Shown here: in pieces, positions 41,854 through 52,352 of the stretch | Numbering within the stretch: position 1 is the stretch's first letter | Layout: each line of letters starts with the position of its first letter | DNA from: Nesterenkonia sp. PF2B19 | GTDB lineage: Bacteria > Actinomycetota > Actinomycetes > Actinomycetales > Micrococcaceae | DNA length: 53,901 bases | Reading direction: 5' to 3' | NCBI RefSeq assembly: GCF_001758425.2 | Contig: NZ_MDSS02000019.1 | Location: 1-53,901 of the forward strand | The notes under the pieces: model-generated | What the model was told of the DNA's origin: nothing | The model's database searches: none | The model's input: only the letters and a program-made list of their open reading frames with translations | Program-made: the position numbers and the translations under genes

Positions 41854-42057
41854 TCAGAGCGGGCGGATGTTCTCAGCCTGCAGGCCCTTGGGGCCGCGAG
41901 CCGTCTCGAACTCCACCTTCTGGTTCTCCTCGAGGGTGCGGAACCCGGAGCTCTGGATCGCGCTGAAGTGCGCGAAGACGTCGTCCGAGCCGTCGTCGGG
42001 TGCGATGAACCCGTAGCCCTTCTCAGCGTTGAACCATTTCACGGTGCCAGTGGCCAT
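41854..42057 (-). CDS. cspA: CspA-family cold-shock protein
   Basis: A 67-residue OB-fold nucleic-acid-binding protein. RNP1 ([10 protein letters not shown]) and RNP2 (DVFAHFSAI) are intact, and the protein starts [18 protein letters not shown] as in actinobacterial CspA proteins. It binds single-stranded RNA or DNA and melts RNA structure. A free region of about 180 bases upstream leaves room for the long leader usual for csp genes. Monocistronic, with a strong hairpin downstream. Confidence 0.96.
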   Translation of the reverse strand: MATGTVKWFNAEKGYGFIAPDDGSDDVFAHFSAIQSSGFRTLEENQKVEFETARGPKGLQAENIRPL

Positions 42058-42238
42058 TGTGTTTCCCTTTACTTTCCTACGATGCACCGATGTCACGATG
42101 CTTTTCCCGCCCCCGCCCAGGCCGGGCAGGCGCGGAGTTCAATGAAGGCCACGGACTGTCTCAAGTCTTGCTGCACATCATCAGCGGGCGCCGGAAAGTC
42201 CGAATCCGGAGCCTCGTGGCACCCGCATGGTCCTCAGC

Positions 42239-44659
42239 CTACGCCATCACCACGTCTGAGTCGACGGCGGCGGCCATTTTCTCCTGATCCGCCTTCTCCT
42301 CGTGGGGCTCGAAACGCACCATCATCGCCTTGAATCCGGGCGTGTTGGACTCTCGGGCGACCAGCTCGCGGTGCACCAGCTCGTTGGCCTCCGGATAGTA
42401 GGCCGCCGCGCAGCCGCGCGCCGTGGGATAGGAGACCAGCCGGTAGCGTGCACTCCGCAGCTCCCGGCCGCGGAACACCGAGACCACGTCCACCAGCGCG
42501 CGGTCGGCGAAGCCCAGCGTGGCGAGGTCGTCGGGATGGATCAGGATCACCCGGCGCCCTTCGGAGATGCCGCGGTAACGGTCGTCGAGGCCGTAGATGG
42601 TGGTGTTGTACTGGTCGTGGGAGCGCATCGTCTGCAGCACCAGGTGCCCCTCGGGCGCCTGGAGGTACTCCAGATCCGAGACGGTGAACGCCGCCCGGCC
42701 GTCCGGCGTCGCGAAGGTCCTGCTGTCGCGGGGGGCGTTGGGGAGCACGAAGCCGTACTTGTCCCGGATGCGCCGGTTGAAGTCCTCTGTGCCGGTCACC
42801 ACGCGTGAGGCGTGGTCGCGGATGACGTCGTAGTCCTCGGCCATGGCCTTCCAGTCGACGACGTGGTCGTCGCCGAGCATCGCCCGCGCCATCCGAGAGA
42901 TGATGACCGGCTCTGCGAGCAGCTGGTCGGAGACGGGCTCCAGACGTCCCTGGGTGGAGCTGATGATCGACATCGAGTTCTCCACGGAGAGGAACTGCGC
43001 GCCACCCGGGTGCTTGTCGTCGCGGTCGGAGCGGCCCAGAGTCGGCAGGATCAGCGCCGTCTCGCCGTGCACCACGTGGGAGCGGTTCGGCTTGGTCGAG
43101 ATCTGCACCGTCAGGCCCGTCCGGCGCATGCCGGCCTCCATCATCCGGGTGTCGGAGTTCGCGCGGGCCAGATTGCCGCCCAGCGAGACGAAGACGTCGA
43201 TGTCGCCGTCGGCCATCGCCTGCATCGCATCGGTGGAGTCGTACCCGTGCTTCCGCGGCGAGGAGATGCCGAACTCGTCGTCGAGCCTCTGCAGGAAGTC
43301 CTCGGGCATCTTCTCCCAGATGCCGAAGGTCCGGTCCCCCTGCACATTGGAGTGCCCGCGGACCGGGCAGGCGCCGGCCCCCGGCTTGCCGAAGTTCCCC
43401 TGGAGGAGCAGCACGTTGATGATCTCGCGGATGGTGTCCACCGAATGCGGCTGCTGGGTCAGTCCCAGGGCCCAGCAGACCACCGTGGCCTTCGAGGCGA
43501 TGAGCATCTCGGCGACCTTCTCGATCTCCGCACGGAGCAGACCGGTGGCCGTCTCGATCTCGTCCCAGTCCAGGGTGCCGCGGGCGGCCCGGTACTCCGC
43601 GAAGCCGCGGGTGCGGGAGTCCAGGAACTCCTGGTCCAGCACGGTGCCGGGGTTCTCCTCCTCGGCGGCGAGCAGCAGGTGGCCCAGCGCCTGGAACAGC
43701 GCCTGGTCACCGCCGACCTTGATCTGCAGGTACTCGTCGGAGACCCGGTCTCCGTGGCCCACCAGGCCCCGCGGCGTCTGCGGGTCCTTGAAGTTCAACA
43801 GGCCGGCCTCGGGCAGCGGATTGACCGCCACGACCTTCGCGCCGTTCTTGCGCGCCTCGGTCAGCGCGCCGAGCATGCGGGGGTGGTTGGACCCCGGGTT
43901 CTGCCCGACCACCAGGACCAGCTCGGAATGTTCGACGTCCTCGAGAGTGACGGTGCCCTTGCCGACGCCGATGGTCGGGGTCAGCGCCGTGCCGGAGGAC
44001 TCGTGACACATGTTGGAGCAGTCCGGCAGGTTGTTGGTGCCCAGGGATCGGGCCATGAGCTGGTACATGAAGGCGGTCTCGTTGGCCGTGCGCCCGGAGG
44101 TGTAGAACGCGCACCGGTCCGGCGTGGTCGCCCGCACGTGCTCACCGATGGTCTCGAAGGCCTCGTCCCAGCTGATCGGGGTGTAGTGGGTGTCCCCCGG
44201 TCGGATGATCATCGGGTGGGTGATGCGGCCGGCCTGGCCGAGCCAGTAGTCCGAGCGCTGCTCCAGCTCCGCGATCGGGTGGTCCTCCCACCACTGCGGG
44301 GTGACCACGCGCTGGGTGTTCTCCTCCGCCAGCGCCTTCGCTCCGTTCTCACAGAACTCGAGCTTCTTCCGGTGCCCGGTGGTCGATTCCGGCCAGGCAC
44401 AGCCCGGGCAGTCGACGCCGCCGGGCTGGTTGACGCGGAGATAGGAGCGCAGGGTCCGGCTCACGCCACCCTGCCCGAAGCCGCGTTCGAAGGAGACGCC
44501 GACCGCCTTCAGTCCGGCCGCGGTCTTCTTCGGTGTGCCGACGGTGAGGTCATCCTCGTCGATGTCCTCGATCTCCACGGTGCGACCGTGGACCTTGGCC
44601 TCGGCGTCCTCGCCGGTGCGCTGCTCGGAGCCGCTGCGGCGTCCGTTGATGAGTCCCAT
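42239..44659 (-). CDS. FdhF/YdeP family molybdopterin oxidoreductase
   Basis: An 806-residue formate dehydrogenase-like protein of the YdeP subfamily. VDCPGCAWPE and LEFCENGAKA give the Cys positions of the reduced N-terminal cluster site. MCHESSGTAL lies at the molybdenum-ligand region; GQNPGSNHPRML and the C-terminal MGD-binding domain (TIYGLDDRYRGISEGRRVILIHPDD) follow. YdeP is linked to acid resistance in E. coli; the electron partner is unknown. GGAGCC precedes the ATG. It follows fdhD, moeA and mobA on the same strand, which supply cofactor and sulfuration. Confidence 0.92.
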   Translation of the reverse strand: MGLINGRRSGSEQRTGEDAEAKVHGRTVEIEDIDEDDLTVGTPKKTAAGLKAVGVSFERGFGQGGVSRTLRSYLRVNQPGGVDCPGCAWPESTTGHRKKLEFCENGAKALAEENTQRVVTPQWWEDHPIAELEQRSDYWLGQAGRITHPMIIRPGDTHYTPISWDEAFETIGEHVRATTPDRCAFYTSGRTANETAFMYQLMARSLGTNNLPDCSNMCHESSGTALTPTIGVGKGTVTLEDVEHSELVLVVGQNPGSNHPRMLGALTEARKNGAKVVAVNPLPEAGLLNFKDPQTPRGLVGHGDRVSDEYLQIKVGGDQALFQALGHLLLAAEEENPGTVLDQEFLDSRTRGFAEYRAARGTLDWDEIETATGLLRAEIEKVAEMLIASKATVVCWALGLTQQPHSVDTIREIINVLLLQGNFGKPGAGACPVRGHSNVQGDRTFGIWEKMPEDFLQRLDDEFGISSPRKHGYDSTDAMQAMADGDIDVFVSLGGNLARANSDTRMMEAGMRRTGLTVQISTKPNRSHVVHGETALILPTLGRSDRDDKHPGGAQFLSVENSMSIISSTQGRLEPVSDQLLAEPVIISRMARAMLGDDHVVDWKAMAEDYDVIRDHASRVVTGTEDFNRRIRDKYGFVLPNAPRDSRTFATPDGRAAFTVSDLEYLQAPEGHLVLQTMRSHDQYNTTIYGLDDRYRGISEGRRVILIHPDDLATLGFADRALVDVVSVFRGRELRSARYRLVSYPTARGCAAAYYPEANELVHRELVARESNTPGFKAMMVRFEPHEEKADQEKMAAAVDSDVVMA

Positions 44660-44733
44660 GGCTCCATTCTGACAGACCTGAGCCGGCCTGTGACACCCCT
44701 CACAGGGGTGTCTTCGGCGGCAGGATCGCCTGG

Positions 44734-45582
44734 TCAGGCCGGCGTGGCGATGAGGTCGCTGAGACGTTCGGGATGGGTGTAGATGTTGATGGTCTCCCCC
44801 CGGGAGAACCCGGCCAGCGTGATGCCGGCACGCTCGGCCAGGTCCACCGCCATCGACGACGGCGCCCCGACGGCGGAGAGCAGCTCCACGCCCGCCAGCG
44901 CGGCCTTCTGGACGAGCTCGAAGGACGCCCGGCCCGAGACCTGCAGGGCGGTGCCCGTCAGCGGCAGACGCCCCTCGGTCAGCGCCCATCCGACCACTTT
45001 GTCCACCGCGTTGTGGCGCCCGACGTCCTCCCGGAGGCACAGCAGCTCGCCCTCGCCGTCGAAGAGCCCGGCGGCGTGGACGCCTCCGGTGCGGTCGAAG
45101 ATCCTCTGCTGCTGCCGCAGGGAGTCAGGAAGAGAGAGCAGCGCCTCCACGGTGAGGCTCAGCTGGGGGCCCTCCGCAGCGGCGGCGGGCAGCGCCTTCT
45201 CGACGGCGTCGATGCTGGTGGTCCCGCAGATGCCGCAGGCCGAGGTGGTGAGCACCTGCCGGTGCTGCCCGATGGACAGCCGGGCGATGCGAGGGTCGAG
45301 GGTGACGTCGACGACGTTGTAGGTCTGCAGCCCGTCGGGGTCGGTGCCGGCGCAGTAGCGCATGCCCCGCACCTCCTCCGGAGCGGCCACCAGACCTTCG
45401 GAGACGAGGAATCCGGCGGCCAGCTCGAAGTCGTGCCCGGGGGTCCGCATGGTCACCGTGAACGACTCCCCGCCAAGGCGCAGCTCCAGCGGCTCCTCGA
45501 CGGCCACGACGTCGCCGCGGCTGCGGACCGCGCCGTCGCGACCCACCCGCATGATGCGGTGTCTCTGGGTCAGCCGTCCCAT
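44734..45582 (-). CDS. fdhD: Formate dehydrogenase accessory sulfurtransferase FdhD
   Basis: A 282-residue protein transferring sulfur from a cysteine desulfurase to the molybdenum cofactor of formate dehydrogenases. TTSACGICGTTS holds the paired sulfur-carrying Cys residues, and REDVGRHNAVDKVVGWAL and SGRASFELVQKAALAGV are cofactor-binding motifs of the family. AAGGAG lies before the ATG at 45582. It overlaps moeA by 13 bases and precedes the FdhF/YdeP gene, its likely client, by 74 bases. Confidence 0.95.
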   Translation of the reverse strand: MGRLTQRHRIMRVGRDGAVRSRGDVVAVEEPLELRLGGESFTVTMRTPGHDFELAAGFLVSEGLVAAPEEVRGMRYCAGTDPDGLQTYNVVDVTLDPRIARLSIGQHRQVLTTSACGICGTTSIDAVEKALPAAAAEGPQLSLTVEALLSLPDSLRQQQRIFDRTGGVHAAGLFDGEGELLCLREDVGRHNAVDKVVGWALTEGRLPLTGTALQVSGRASFELVQKAALAGVELLSAVGAPSSMAVDLAERAGITLAGFSRGETINIYTHPERLSDLIATPA

Positions 45583-46865
45583 GATGAGCTCCTTCGTCCG
45601 CGCGGGCCGCCTGTCGACCGTGTGCCTCCAGCGTGCCACGCCAGGGGCAGCACCTCCACCGTCTCCCCTGCGGCGACCCCCTCAGGAGGGACGAGCGCGA
45701 AGGCGGCGGCGACGGCGAATCCGCGCATCATGTGCGGGCTGTCGTGCCCCACAGGCGCGACGCCGGCGCTGCGCCTCTCCACCGGAAGCAGCCGCTGACC
45801 GCGGCGAGCGCCGGGCAGCGGCTCGACGGCGATGGTCTTCGTCATCCCCACCGCGTCCCGGGGGTCGGCGCCGGCGAGCACGTCGAGGATGACCTGCCCG
45901 ATGCCGGCCAGGGCCGCGTGTCCGGCCAGTGGGTTGCCCGGCAGACCCAGAACCAGACTGCCCCCGACGCGGGCGAGGACCGTGGGGTGACCGGGGCGCA
46001 TGTCCACTCCGTCCACCAGCAGCTCGGCCCCGAGGCTCCGCAGGGCAGGCAGCAGCGCATCGGCCTCGGATCGTGCGGTGCCACCGGTGGTCAGCAGCAG
46101 GTCGGCTCGGGACGCGAGCCCTTCCTGCAGGGAGGAGATCAGCGCCTCGACGGCGTCCCCCACCCGCTCCACGCCCTCCGTCGCGCCGCCCATGGCTTCC
46201 ACGGCGGCAGGCACGGAGATCTCGAAGGCGTCGCGCACCTGGCCGGGCCCGGGCAGCCCGGAGGTGATGACCTCCTCCCCCGTGCAGATCAGACGCACCC
46301 GGGGCCTCGGGTGGATGCGGAGGGTGTCATGCCCCGCAACGGCGGCCATCGCGGCCACGGCGGGGGTCACGGTCGCACCGGCCCGCAGGAGGAGGTCTCC
46401 GGCAGCGGCCTCGGAGCCCGCGGGGCGCAGATGACGGCCCGGCTCCAGGTCGACGGTGTCCGAGCGGGCGTGCAGCAGCTCCCGGCCCGGCGCACCGGCG
46501 TCGGGGCGGAGGCTCCCGTGCTCGCTGCGCAGCACGGAGGTGGTGCCCCGAGGTATCGGCGACCCGGTCACCACCGCCACCGCTTCTCCCACCCGCAGCG
46601 CGGGCGCTGATCGGCAGCTGAGCGCGGTGCGGCCCGTGCGCGGCTCCGGAGCCTCCGGGATGAGGAGCCACGGACCGGCGCCGCGGACGGCCCAGCCGTC
46701 CATGGCGGAGGTGGTGGCGTGCGGGATGGGCTGTGGTGCGTGGACGTCCTCGGCGAGCATCGCCCCGAGACATTCATGCATGGGCGCCTGGGCTGCGGGG
46801 CCGCGGAGCAGCGCGGCGGCGTCCGCGGCGCAGCGACGCGCCTCGGCCAACGTGGTGAGGCTCAT
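45570..46865 (-). CDS. moeA: Molybdopterin molybdotransferase MoeA
   Basis: A 431-residue enzyme that inserts molybdate into adenylylated molybdopterin. TSAMDGWAVRG is the domain-3 hallmark, VRLICTGEEVITSG and LLLTTGGTARSEADALLPAL belong to the MogA-like domain, and VLGLPGNPLAGHAAL is the conserved nucleotide/substrate loop. The start ATG overlaps the DUF6457 stop (TGATG). The open frame further upstream is a shadow. Last 15 residues are Arg/Ser-rich and extend over fdhD. Confidence 0.94.
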   Translation of the reverse strand: MSLTTLAEARRCAADAAALLRGPAAQAPMHECLGAMLAEDVHAPQPIPHATTSAMDGWAVRGAGPWLLIPEAPEPRTGRTALSCRSAPALRVGEAVAVVTGSPIPRGTTSVLRSEHGSLRPDAGAPGRELLHARSDTVDLEPGRHLRPAGSEAAAGDLLLRAGATVTPAVAAMAAVAGHDTLRIHPRPRVRLICTGEEVITSGLPGPGQVRDAFEISVPAAVEAMGGATEGVERVGDAVEALISSLQEGLASRADLLLTTGGTARSEADALLPALRSLGAELLVDGVDMRPGHPTVLARVGGSLVLGLPGNPLAGHAALAGIGQVILDVLAGADPRDAVGMTKTIAVEPLPGARRGQRLLPVERRSAGVAPVGHDSPHMMRGFAVAAAFALVPPEGVAAGETVEVLPLAWHAGGTRSTGGPRGRRSSSWDG

Positions 46866-47161
46866 CAGTCTCCGGCGCCGCCTCGTCCCTCCAGCAGCCG
46901 CTCCGCCACGCGGGTGGCGGCGCGCGAGGCCCGTTCGAAGTCGGCCTGCCCGGAGGCCTCCGCGAGGCCGGTGACGTAGCCGATGAGGAAGGTGGTCACC
47001 GGGGCGGCGGGGCGCACGACGGTGTGGGCGGCGACCCCCGCGAGGCGCAGGACCGCGTCGACGTCGATCGGGACGCCTTCGATCTCCAGCTCGCGGGACA
47101 GCTCCTGCACCCACTGGTCGATCGACTCCCGGGTGATCTCCTGCTCGGATCGCTCTGCCAT
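46865..47161 (-). CDS. DUF6457 family small protein
   Basis: A 98-residue, mostly helical acidic protein. IDQWVQELSRELEI and PVTTFLIGYVTGLAEASG resemble the small DUF6457 proteins that lie between mobA and moeA in many actinobacteria. Function is unknown; the fixed position suggests a role in molybdenum-cofactor maturation. It starts 12 bases after the mobA stop and its own stop overlaps the moeA start. Confidence 0.8.
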   Translation of the reverse strand: MAERSEQEITRESIDQWVQELSRELEIEGVPIDVDAVLRLAGVAAHTVVRPAAPVTTFLIGYVTGLAEASGQADFERASRAATRVAERLLEGRGGAGD

Positions 47162-47173
47162 GGCCCCAGCTTC

Positions 47174-47921
47174 TCACAGCCCCGTGTCGCGCGGATCCTG
47201 CTCCGGGGGAACCTCGACCCCGTGACGCAGGGCGTCGGCCGCGGTGTCGACGACGACCCCCAACCCGTCAGGCAGCCTCGGGCCCGGCGCCCCCTCCTCC
47301 CCGGGGGCCGAGGCGCCGCCGTCGGGCGTCAGGTTCCCGGAGGAGATCCCGTCGAGCAGCCAGCGCACCGGGCGCCCCACCTCCTCCCCGGGCACCAGGG
47401 AGAGCACACGACGCCGCAGGGCGCCCGCCTCCACCGCGGCGGTGAGCATCTGCGCCCTCCCCTCGGCATCGCGGGGGATGAGCGCCCCGTCATCCGGAAG
47501 CCGGGCGAGCAGCCAGTCCAGGACGCATCGGGATCGAGCGTGTCGACGGCGAGCAGCAGCAGATGCCGAGGCCACGGGTCAGCCTCGAGCGCGCGGACCC
47601 CGGCGCACACCGCTGCGGCGGGACCGGAGTACGGCGGGTCCTCTCGGGTGAGCCGCACCCCGGGAGGCAGGTGAGGGCGCAGCTCGGCGTGCCGACGACC
47701 ACTGCGGGGATGTCCCGCCGCCCTAGCGCCTCCGCCCAGCCGGTGATCAGCGGGACGCCGTCGCGGGTCAGCAGGCCTTTCTCGACGCCGCCGAGGCGGC
47801 TTCCGCGTCCGCCCGCCAGCAGCACCGCCGCCACGGACGGGCCGGGCACCTCGTCCCCCGGCGCAGAGGAGTCCGGAGGCTCCGGCTCAGGCACTGGCTC
47901 TGACACGGACTCAGGCCGCAT
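47174..47921 (-). CDS. mobA: Molybdenum cofactor guanylyltransferase MobA, frameshifted twice in this sequence
   Basis: Nucleotidyltransferase attaching GMP to molybdopterin to make MGD. The GTP-binding loop AAVLLAGGRGSRLGGVEKGLL follows a Pro/Glu-rich leader of about 28 residues. Later motifs are DPPYSGPAAAVCAGV and HLLLLAVDTLDP. The frame is lost as one-base deletions between 47685/47686 and between 47527/47528. Joining the three pieces gives about 249 residues with a normal C-terminus (EVGRPVRWLLDGIS). The downstream FdhF-type enzyme needs MGD, so loss of function is unlikely and sequence error is preferred. The start overlaps the HNH gene by 11 bases. Confidence 0.87.
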
Positions 47922-48405
47922 GGTCGAGGAAGGGGGCCCACAGCTCATGAGGCGCATCCAGCTCATGAGGCATCCAGGCGTGGTGCGGCGGCGGCTGAGG
48001 GGTCGTGTCGAGCGTCCAGCCGAGCTCATCCAGCGTCTTGTCCCCCTTGCGGACGTTGCAGGGCCCGCAGCAGGCCACGAGGTTCTCCCAGGTGGAGTCG
48101 CCGCCGCGGGATCGTGGGATCACATGGTCGACCGTCGCCGCAGGACGTGAGCAGTAGGCGCAGCGGCGTTGGTCCCGGCGCAGCACGCCACGGCGCGAGG
48201 GCGAGCTGGGACGACGTCGGACCACCCGGACGTAGCGGTGCAGCAGGATCACGGCCGGCCGGGGCATCAGGGTGGAGGGCGACGAGATCGGTGTGCCGTC
48301 CTCCGCCAGGATGCTGGCCTTGCCGTGCATCACCAGCACGGCGGCACGTCGGGAGGACACGACGCTCAGCGGCTCGTAGCCGGCGTTGAGCACCAGTGTG
48401 CGCAT
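47911..48405 (-). CDS. HNH endonuclease family protein
   Basis: A 164-residue protein of the actinobacterial HNH family beginning RTLVLNAGYEPLSVVSSRRAAVLV. The nuclease core has CAYCSRPAATVDHVIPRSRGGDSTWENLVACCGPCNVRKGDKT in its second half: two CxxC zinc pairs, the His of DH and the Asn of WENLV. It probably cuts DNA, with an unknown cellular role. GGAGGG lies before the ATG. It overlaps the start of mobA and may lead the Moco operon. Confidence 0.92.
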   Translation of the reverse strand: MRTLVLNAGYEPLSVVSSRRAAVLVMHGKASILAEDGTPISSPSTLMPRPAVILLHRYVRVVRRRPSSPSRRGVLRRDQRRCAYCSRPAATVDHVIPRSRGGDSTWENLVACCGPCNVRKGDKTLDELGWTLDTTPQPPPHHAWMPHELDAPHELWAPFLDHAA

Positions 48406-48591
48406 CGCGAACCCTCCGTACCTCTCATGGCAGTACGGTTCGGCGCCGCGCGGCGCCGTTCCGCGCCTGTACAGCCCTCAATATAGACGCTGAAGCGCCG
48501 AGATGGCACCACATGACACAGATCACACCCGGTCAGCGCGCCAGGGGCCTGCAGAGCCTGCCGTTCGACCTCGGAGGCCTCAGGAGACAGA

Positions 48592-48641
48592 ACGAGCCGC
48601 GGCCGCGCTCCGAGAGGACTCGGGGCGCGGCCGCGGCTCGT
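48592..48641. terminator. Strong hairpin terminator after the NlpC/P60 gene
   Basis: Arms of 23 bases with one mismatch enclose the four-base loop AGGA. It begins 19 bases after the NlpC/P60 stop on the minus strand. No T-tract follows. It also separates that gene from the HNH gene further downstream on the same strand. Confidence 0.7.
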
Positions 48642-48659
48642 GTGCGGATCGTCCGGGGA

Positions 48660-49784
48660 TCAGCGCAGGGTCAGGTACCCCACGTGCGAGTTGCCCGGGC
48701 GGGTCTCGTAGCTGTAGAGCAGCGTGCCGGAGTTCGGGTTCTGGGCACCGATGAACTGGCCGTTGCCGACGTAGATGGCGATGTGGCCGCCGCCGTTCTG
48801 CACGACGATGTCACCCGGCTGCGGGTTGTCGGTCCAGCGGAACTGGCCGGAGCTGCGCACAGCCGCCGTGCTGGACGGAATGCTGTAGCCGGCCTGGGCG
48901 TAGGCCCATGCGGTGAAGCCCGAGCAGTCCCAGCCGCCCGGTCCCTTGCCACCCCACACGTAGGGGGTGCCGATGCCGGAGTAGGCGGCGGAGACGACGG
49001 CGCTGAGCGAACCGGAGGACTCCTCCTGCGGCGCCTCCTCCTGAGCGGACGCCAGCTCGACCTCGGCGCTCGCCTCCTGAGAGGACTCCTGCGACTCGGT
49101 CTGAGCCTGCTCCTGGCTCTCCTCCTGCTGGGGAGCCTCCTGCTGCTGGGTCTCCTGCTGGGGAGCCTCCTGCTGCGGGGCCTGCTCCTGAGTCTCCTGC
49201 TGCGCGGGCTCCTCAGCCTGCTGCGGGCTCAGCTCGGCGACGCGGGCCGCGAGGGCGCCGTGGTCCAGCACGCCGTTCTCGTCGACGAAGGTGCCGTCGG
49301 CGAAGAGCTGCTCGAAGAGACCTTCGGCGGAGACGCCCTCCAGCTCAGCGAGCTGCTCGACCAGGCCGCGGGTGCCCGGCAGGTAGTCGTGGAGCGTGTG
49401 GCTCAGCGCGACGGACTGGGTCTCGGTCTCGACCTCAGGCTCGGGCGTCGGCTCCGGAGCGCTCTCCGAGCCCACCGACGGGCGGTCGAACGTCAGGTCG
49501 ACGCTCGGCGACGCGGTGACCGTGACGGCCGTGTTGTTGCTGGCGCGCTCCACGGTCAGGTCCGACTGGGACACCTGCAGCGTGGTGACCTCACGGCCGT
49601 CGTTCACCGAGGCGGAGCCCACACCTGCGTTGGCGGCGGCACCCGTGGAGACCACGAGGCCGGTGGCTGCGACGGCAACTGCTGCGCCACGGCCGAAGGT
49701 GCCGGCGTTGTGGACCACAGCACGCGCCAGAGACGCCTGATGGCGCCGGTCACGGCGCGAGACGATCGTCATGTTGTCAGTCAC
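48660..49784 (-). CDS. Secreted NlpC/P60 peptidoglycan hydrolase
   Basis: A 374-residue cell-wall endopeptidase. The N-terminal signal (after basic SRRDRRHQASLARAVV; hydrophobic GAAVAVAATGLVVSTGAAANAG) is followed by a beta-rich region, a Gln/Glu/Ser-rich linker (about 190-255) and the NlpC/P60 domain. Catalytic Cys lies in WDCSGFTAWAYAQAG, His in GGGHIAIYVG. These enzymes cut the D-Glu-diaminoacid bond of the stem peptide during growth and division. The GTG at 49784 is preferred (AGAGG upstream); ATG 49772 is possible. A leader of about 200 bases precedes it. Confidence 0.9.
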   Translation of the reverse strand: MTDNMTIVSRRDRRHQASLARAVVHNAGTFGRGAAVAVAATGLVVSTGAAANAGVGSASVNDGREVTTLQVSQSDLTVERASNNTAVTVTASPSVDLTFDRPSVGSESAPEPTPEPEVETETQSVALSHTLHDYLPGTRGLVEQLAELEGVSAEGLFEQLFADGTFVDENGVLDHGALAARVAELSPQQAEEPAQQETQEQAPQQEAPQQETQQQEAPQQEESQEQAQTESQESSQEASAEVELASAQEEAPQEESSGSLSAVVSAAYSGIGTPYVWGGKGPGGWDCSGFTAWAYAQAGYSIPSSTAAVRSSGQFRWTDNPQPGDIVVQNGGGHIAIYVGNGQFIGAQNPNSGTLLYSYETRPGNSHVGYLTLR

Positions 49785-50228
49785 TTTGATGAAAACCTCT
49801 CCCTGTGTCGGCGGGGCCTGCCTGCGTGGAGCACGAAGCCCGGGAAGCTTCCAACTCCAGGTCCATGCATGACCGCGTACCCCGCCCTCTGCCATGCGGT
49901 AGTTGTCGAACGGCTCCGGTCGGCGGCAGAGAAGCAAGACCGACCTGAGGCGCACCGGGCATTCGGACAGTCGCCCGGGCACACCCCGACGCTATAACAG
50001 TTCGGCGCGAATGTCACGCTCAGGTCACGACGACCCCCGCGAAGATCACGACTCGACCACACGTCCACCCCCTCCTCCGCCCCCACGGCCCGAGGATCAC
50101 TGCAGGTCAGATGGATGCCGAAGAGCTCCTGGGCCGGCGGCGACGAATGGTCACAGTCCGTGACATATTCGCCCCATGGCGCGTGACACTCTCGTGATGA
50201 GAGTCGTCGTCCGGGGGCTCAGAAGGCT
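49785..50228. other. 444-base intergenic region: NlpC/P60 leader and promoter, dtxR end
   Basis: No credible gene is seen. On the minus strand a -10-like TATAGC (49996-49991) would give an NlpC/P60 leader of about 200 bases. Just upstream, GTCAC occurs twice with an 11-base period (50013-50017 and 50024-50028), reminiscent of MtrA direct repeats. A separate dyad GTCAC/GTGAC lies at 50150-50164. A short stem ACTCTC/GAGAGT (50188-50193, 50199-50204) about 25 bases past the dtxR stop could end that transcript. Confidence 0.5.
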
Positions 50229-50948
50229 TCAGCGGGCGACCACGAAGATGTGCTGAGCGACCTCGAGGGGTATCTCCACCTCGAGGGCGTCCACGTCGTC
50301 GTGAGACACCGTCAGCGTCACATAGGCCTGGTCCACCTCCCCCACATCGACCGCAGCTCCGGGGCGCAGCCCGGCCTCGAGCAGCTGCTCGAGGACCTCA
50401 GGCTCCACCTGGATGGACTCTGCCAGGCGTTGGACCCTCCAGGACGAGGGGGCCTCCCCGTCCGCCACACGGTCCTCCGCGGCACGCCTCAACGTCACCA
50501 GGCCCTGGGCGGACGCGGCCCGGCCCGCGACCCCCAGCTTCTCCAGCCCGGGGATCGGGTTCCCGTACGGGGACTCGACGGGGTCGTCGAGGATCTCCAC
50601 CAGGCGCCGCTCCACACGCTCACTCATCACGTGCTCCCAGCGGCAGGCCTCCTCATGGATGTAGGGCCAGTCCAGGCCGATGACGTCGGAGAGGAGACGC
50701 TCGGCCAGACGGTGCTTGCGCATGACCTGCACGGCCAGCTCCCGGCCGGCCTCTGTCAGCTCCAGATGACGGTCCTCCGCGAGCACCAGGAGCCCGTCCC
50801 GCTCCAGCCGGGCCACCGTCTGCGAGACCGTGGGCCCTGAGTGCTCGAGCCGCTCGGCGATGCGCGCCCGCAGCGGAACGATGCCCTCCTCCTCCAGGTC
50901 CAGGATGGTGCGAAGGTACATCTCAGTGGTGTCGATGAGATCCGTCAA
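50229..50948 (-). CDS. dtxR: DtxR/IdeR-family iron-dependent repressor
   Basis: A 239-residue metalloregulator. TDLIDTTEMYLRTILDLEEEG starts the winged helix; SGPTVSQTVARLERDGLL is the recognition helix. Metal ligands are visible: the early Met, KHRLAE, and IHEEACRWEH with the Cys and Glu-His of the primary site, the iron-type arrangement rather than the manganese-type. A C-terminal SH3-like domain (YVTLTVSHDDVDAL) completes the three-domain form. The TTG at 50948 fits the family N-terminus and has GAGAG upstream; no ATG is available nearby. Confidence 0.93.
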   Translation of the reverse strand: MTDLIDTTEMYLRTILDLEEEGIVPLRARIAERLEHSGPTVSQTVARLERDGLLVLAEDRHLELTEAGRELAVQVMRKHRLAERLLSDVIGLDWPYIHEEACRWEHVMSERVERRLVEILDDPVESPYGNPIPGLEKLGVAGRAASAQGLVTLRRAAEDRVADGEAPSSWRVQRLAESIQVEPEVLEQLLEAGLRPGAAVDVGEVDQAYVTLTVSHDDVDALEVEIPLEVAQHIFVVAR

Positions 50949-51037
50949 CGATGACTCTCTTTCCTCTGCCCGGCCGCAGGGGAGGCCTCCGCACTTGGTA
51001 ACGTGATGCTCGGCGTCCCCACACCACCCCAGCATAG

Positions 51038-52267
<1,230 letters not shown>

Positions 52268-52352
52268 GTCCACCGGATGGGCTCGCCCGCCCGATCCGGC
52301 TTTCCCCTGCAGGCCCCCGGGTCGCCGGGATCACTGGACGATCGGTCTGCCC

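Noticed and set aside
49785-50000. c-di-AMP (ydaO/yuaA) riboswitch before the NlpC/P60 gene
   Set aside because: This riboswitch often precedes such genes in actinobacteria, but its conserved blocks (a GACAGCTAACC-like segment and GGGGTGAATCC) are not present in the leader.
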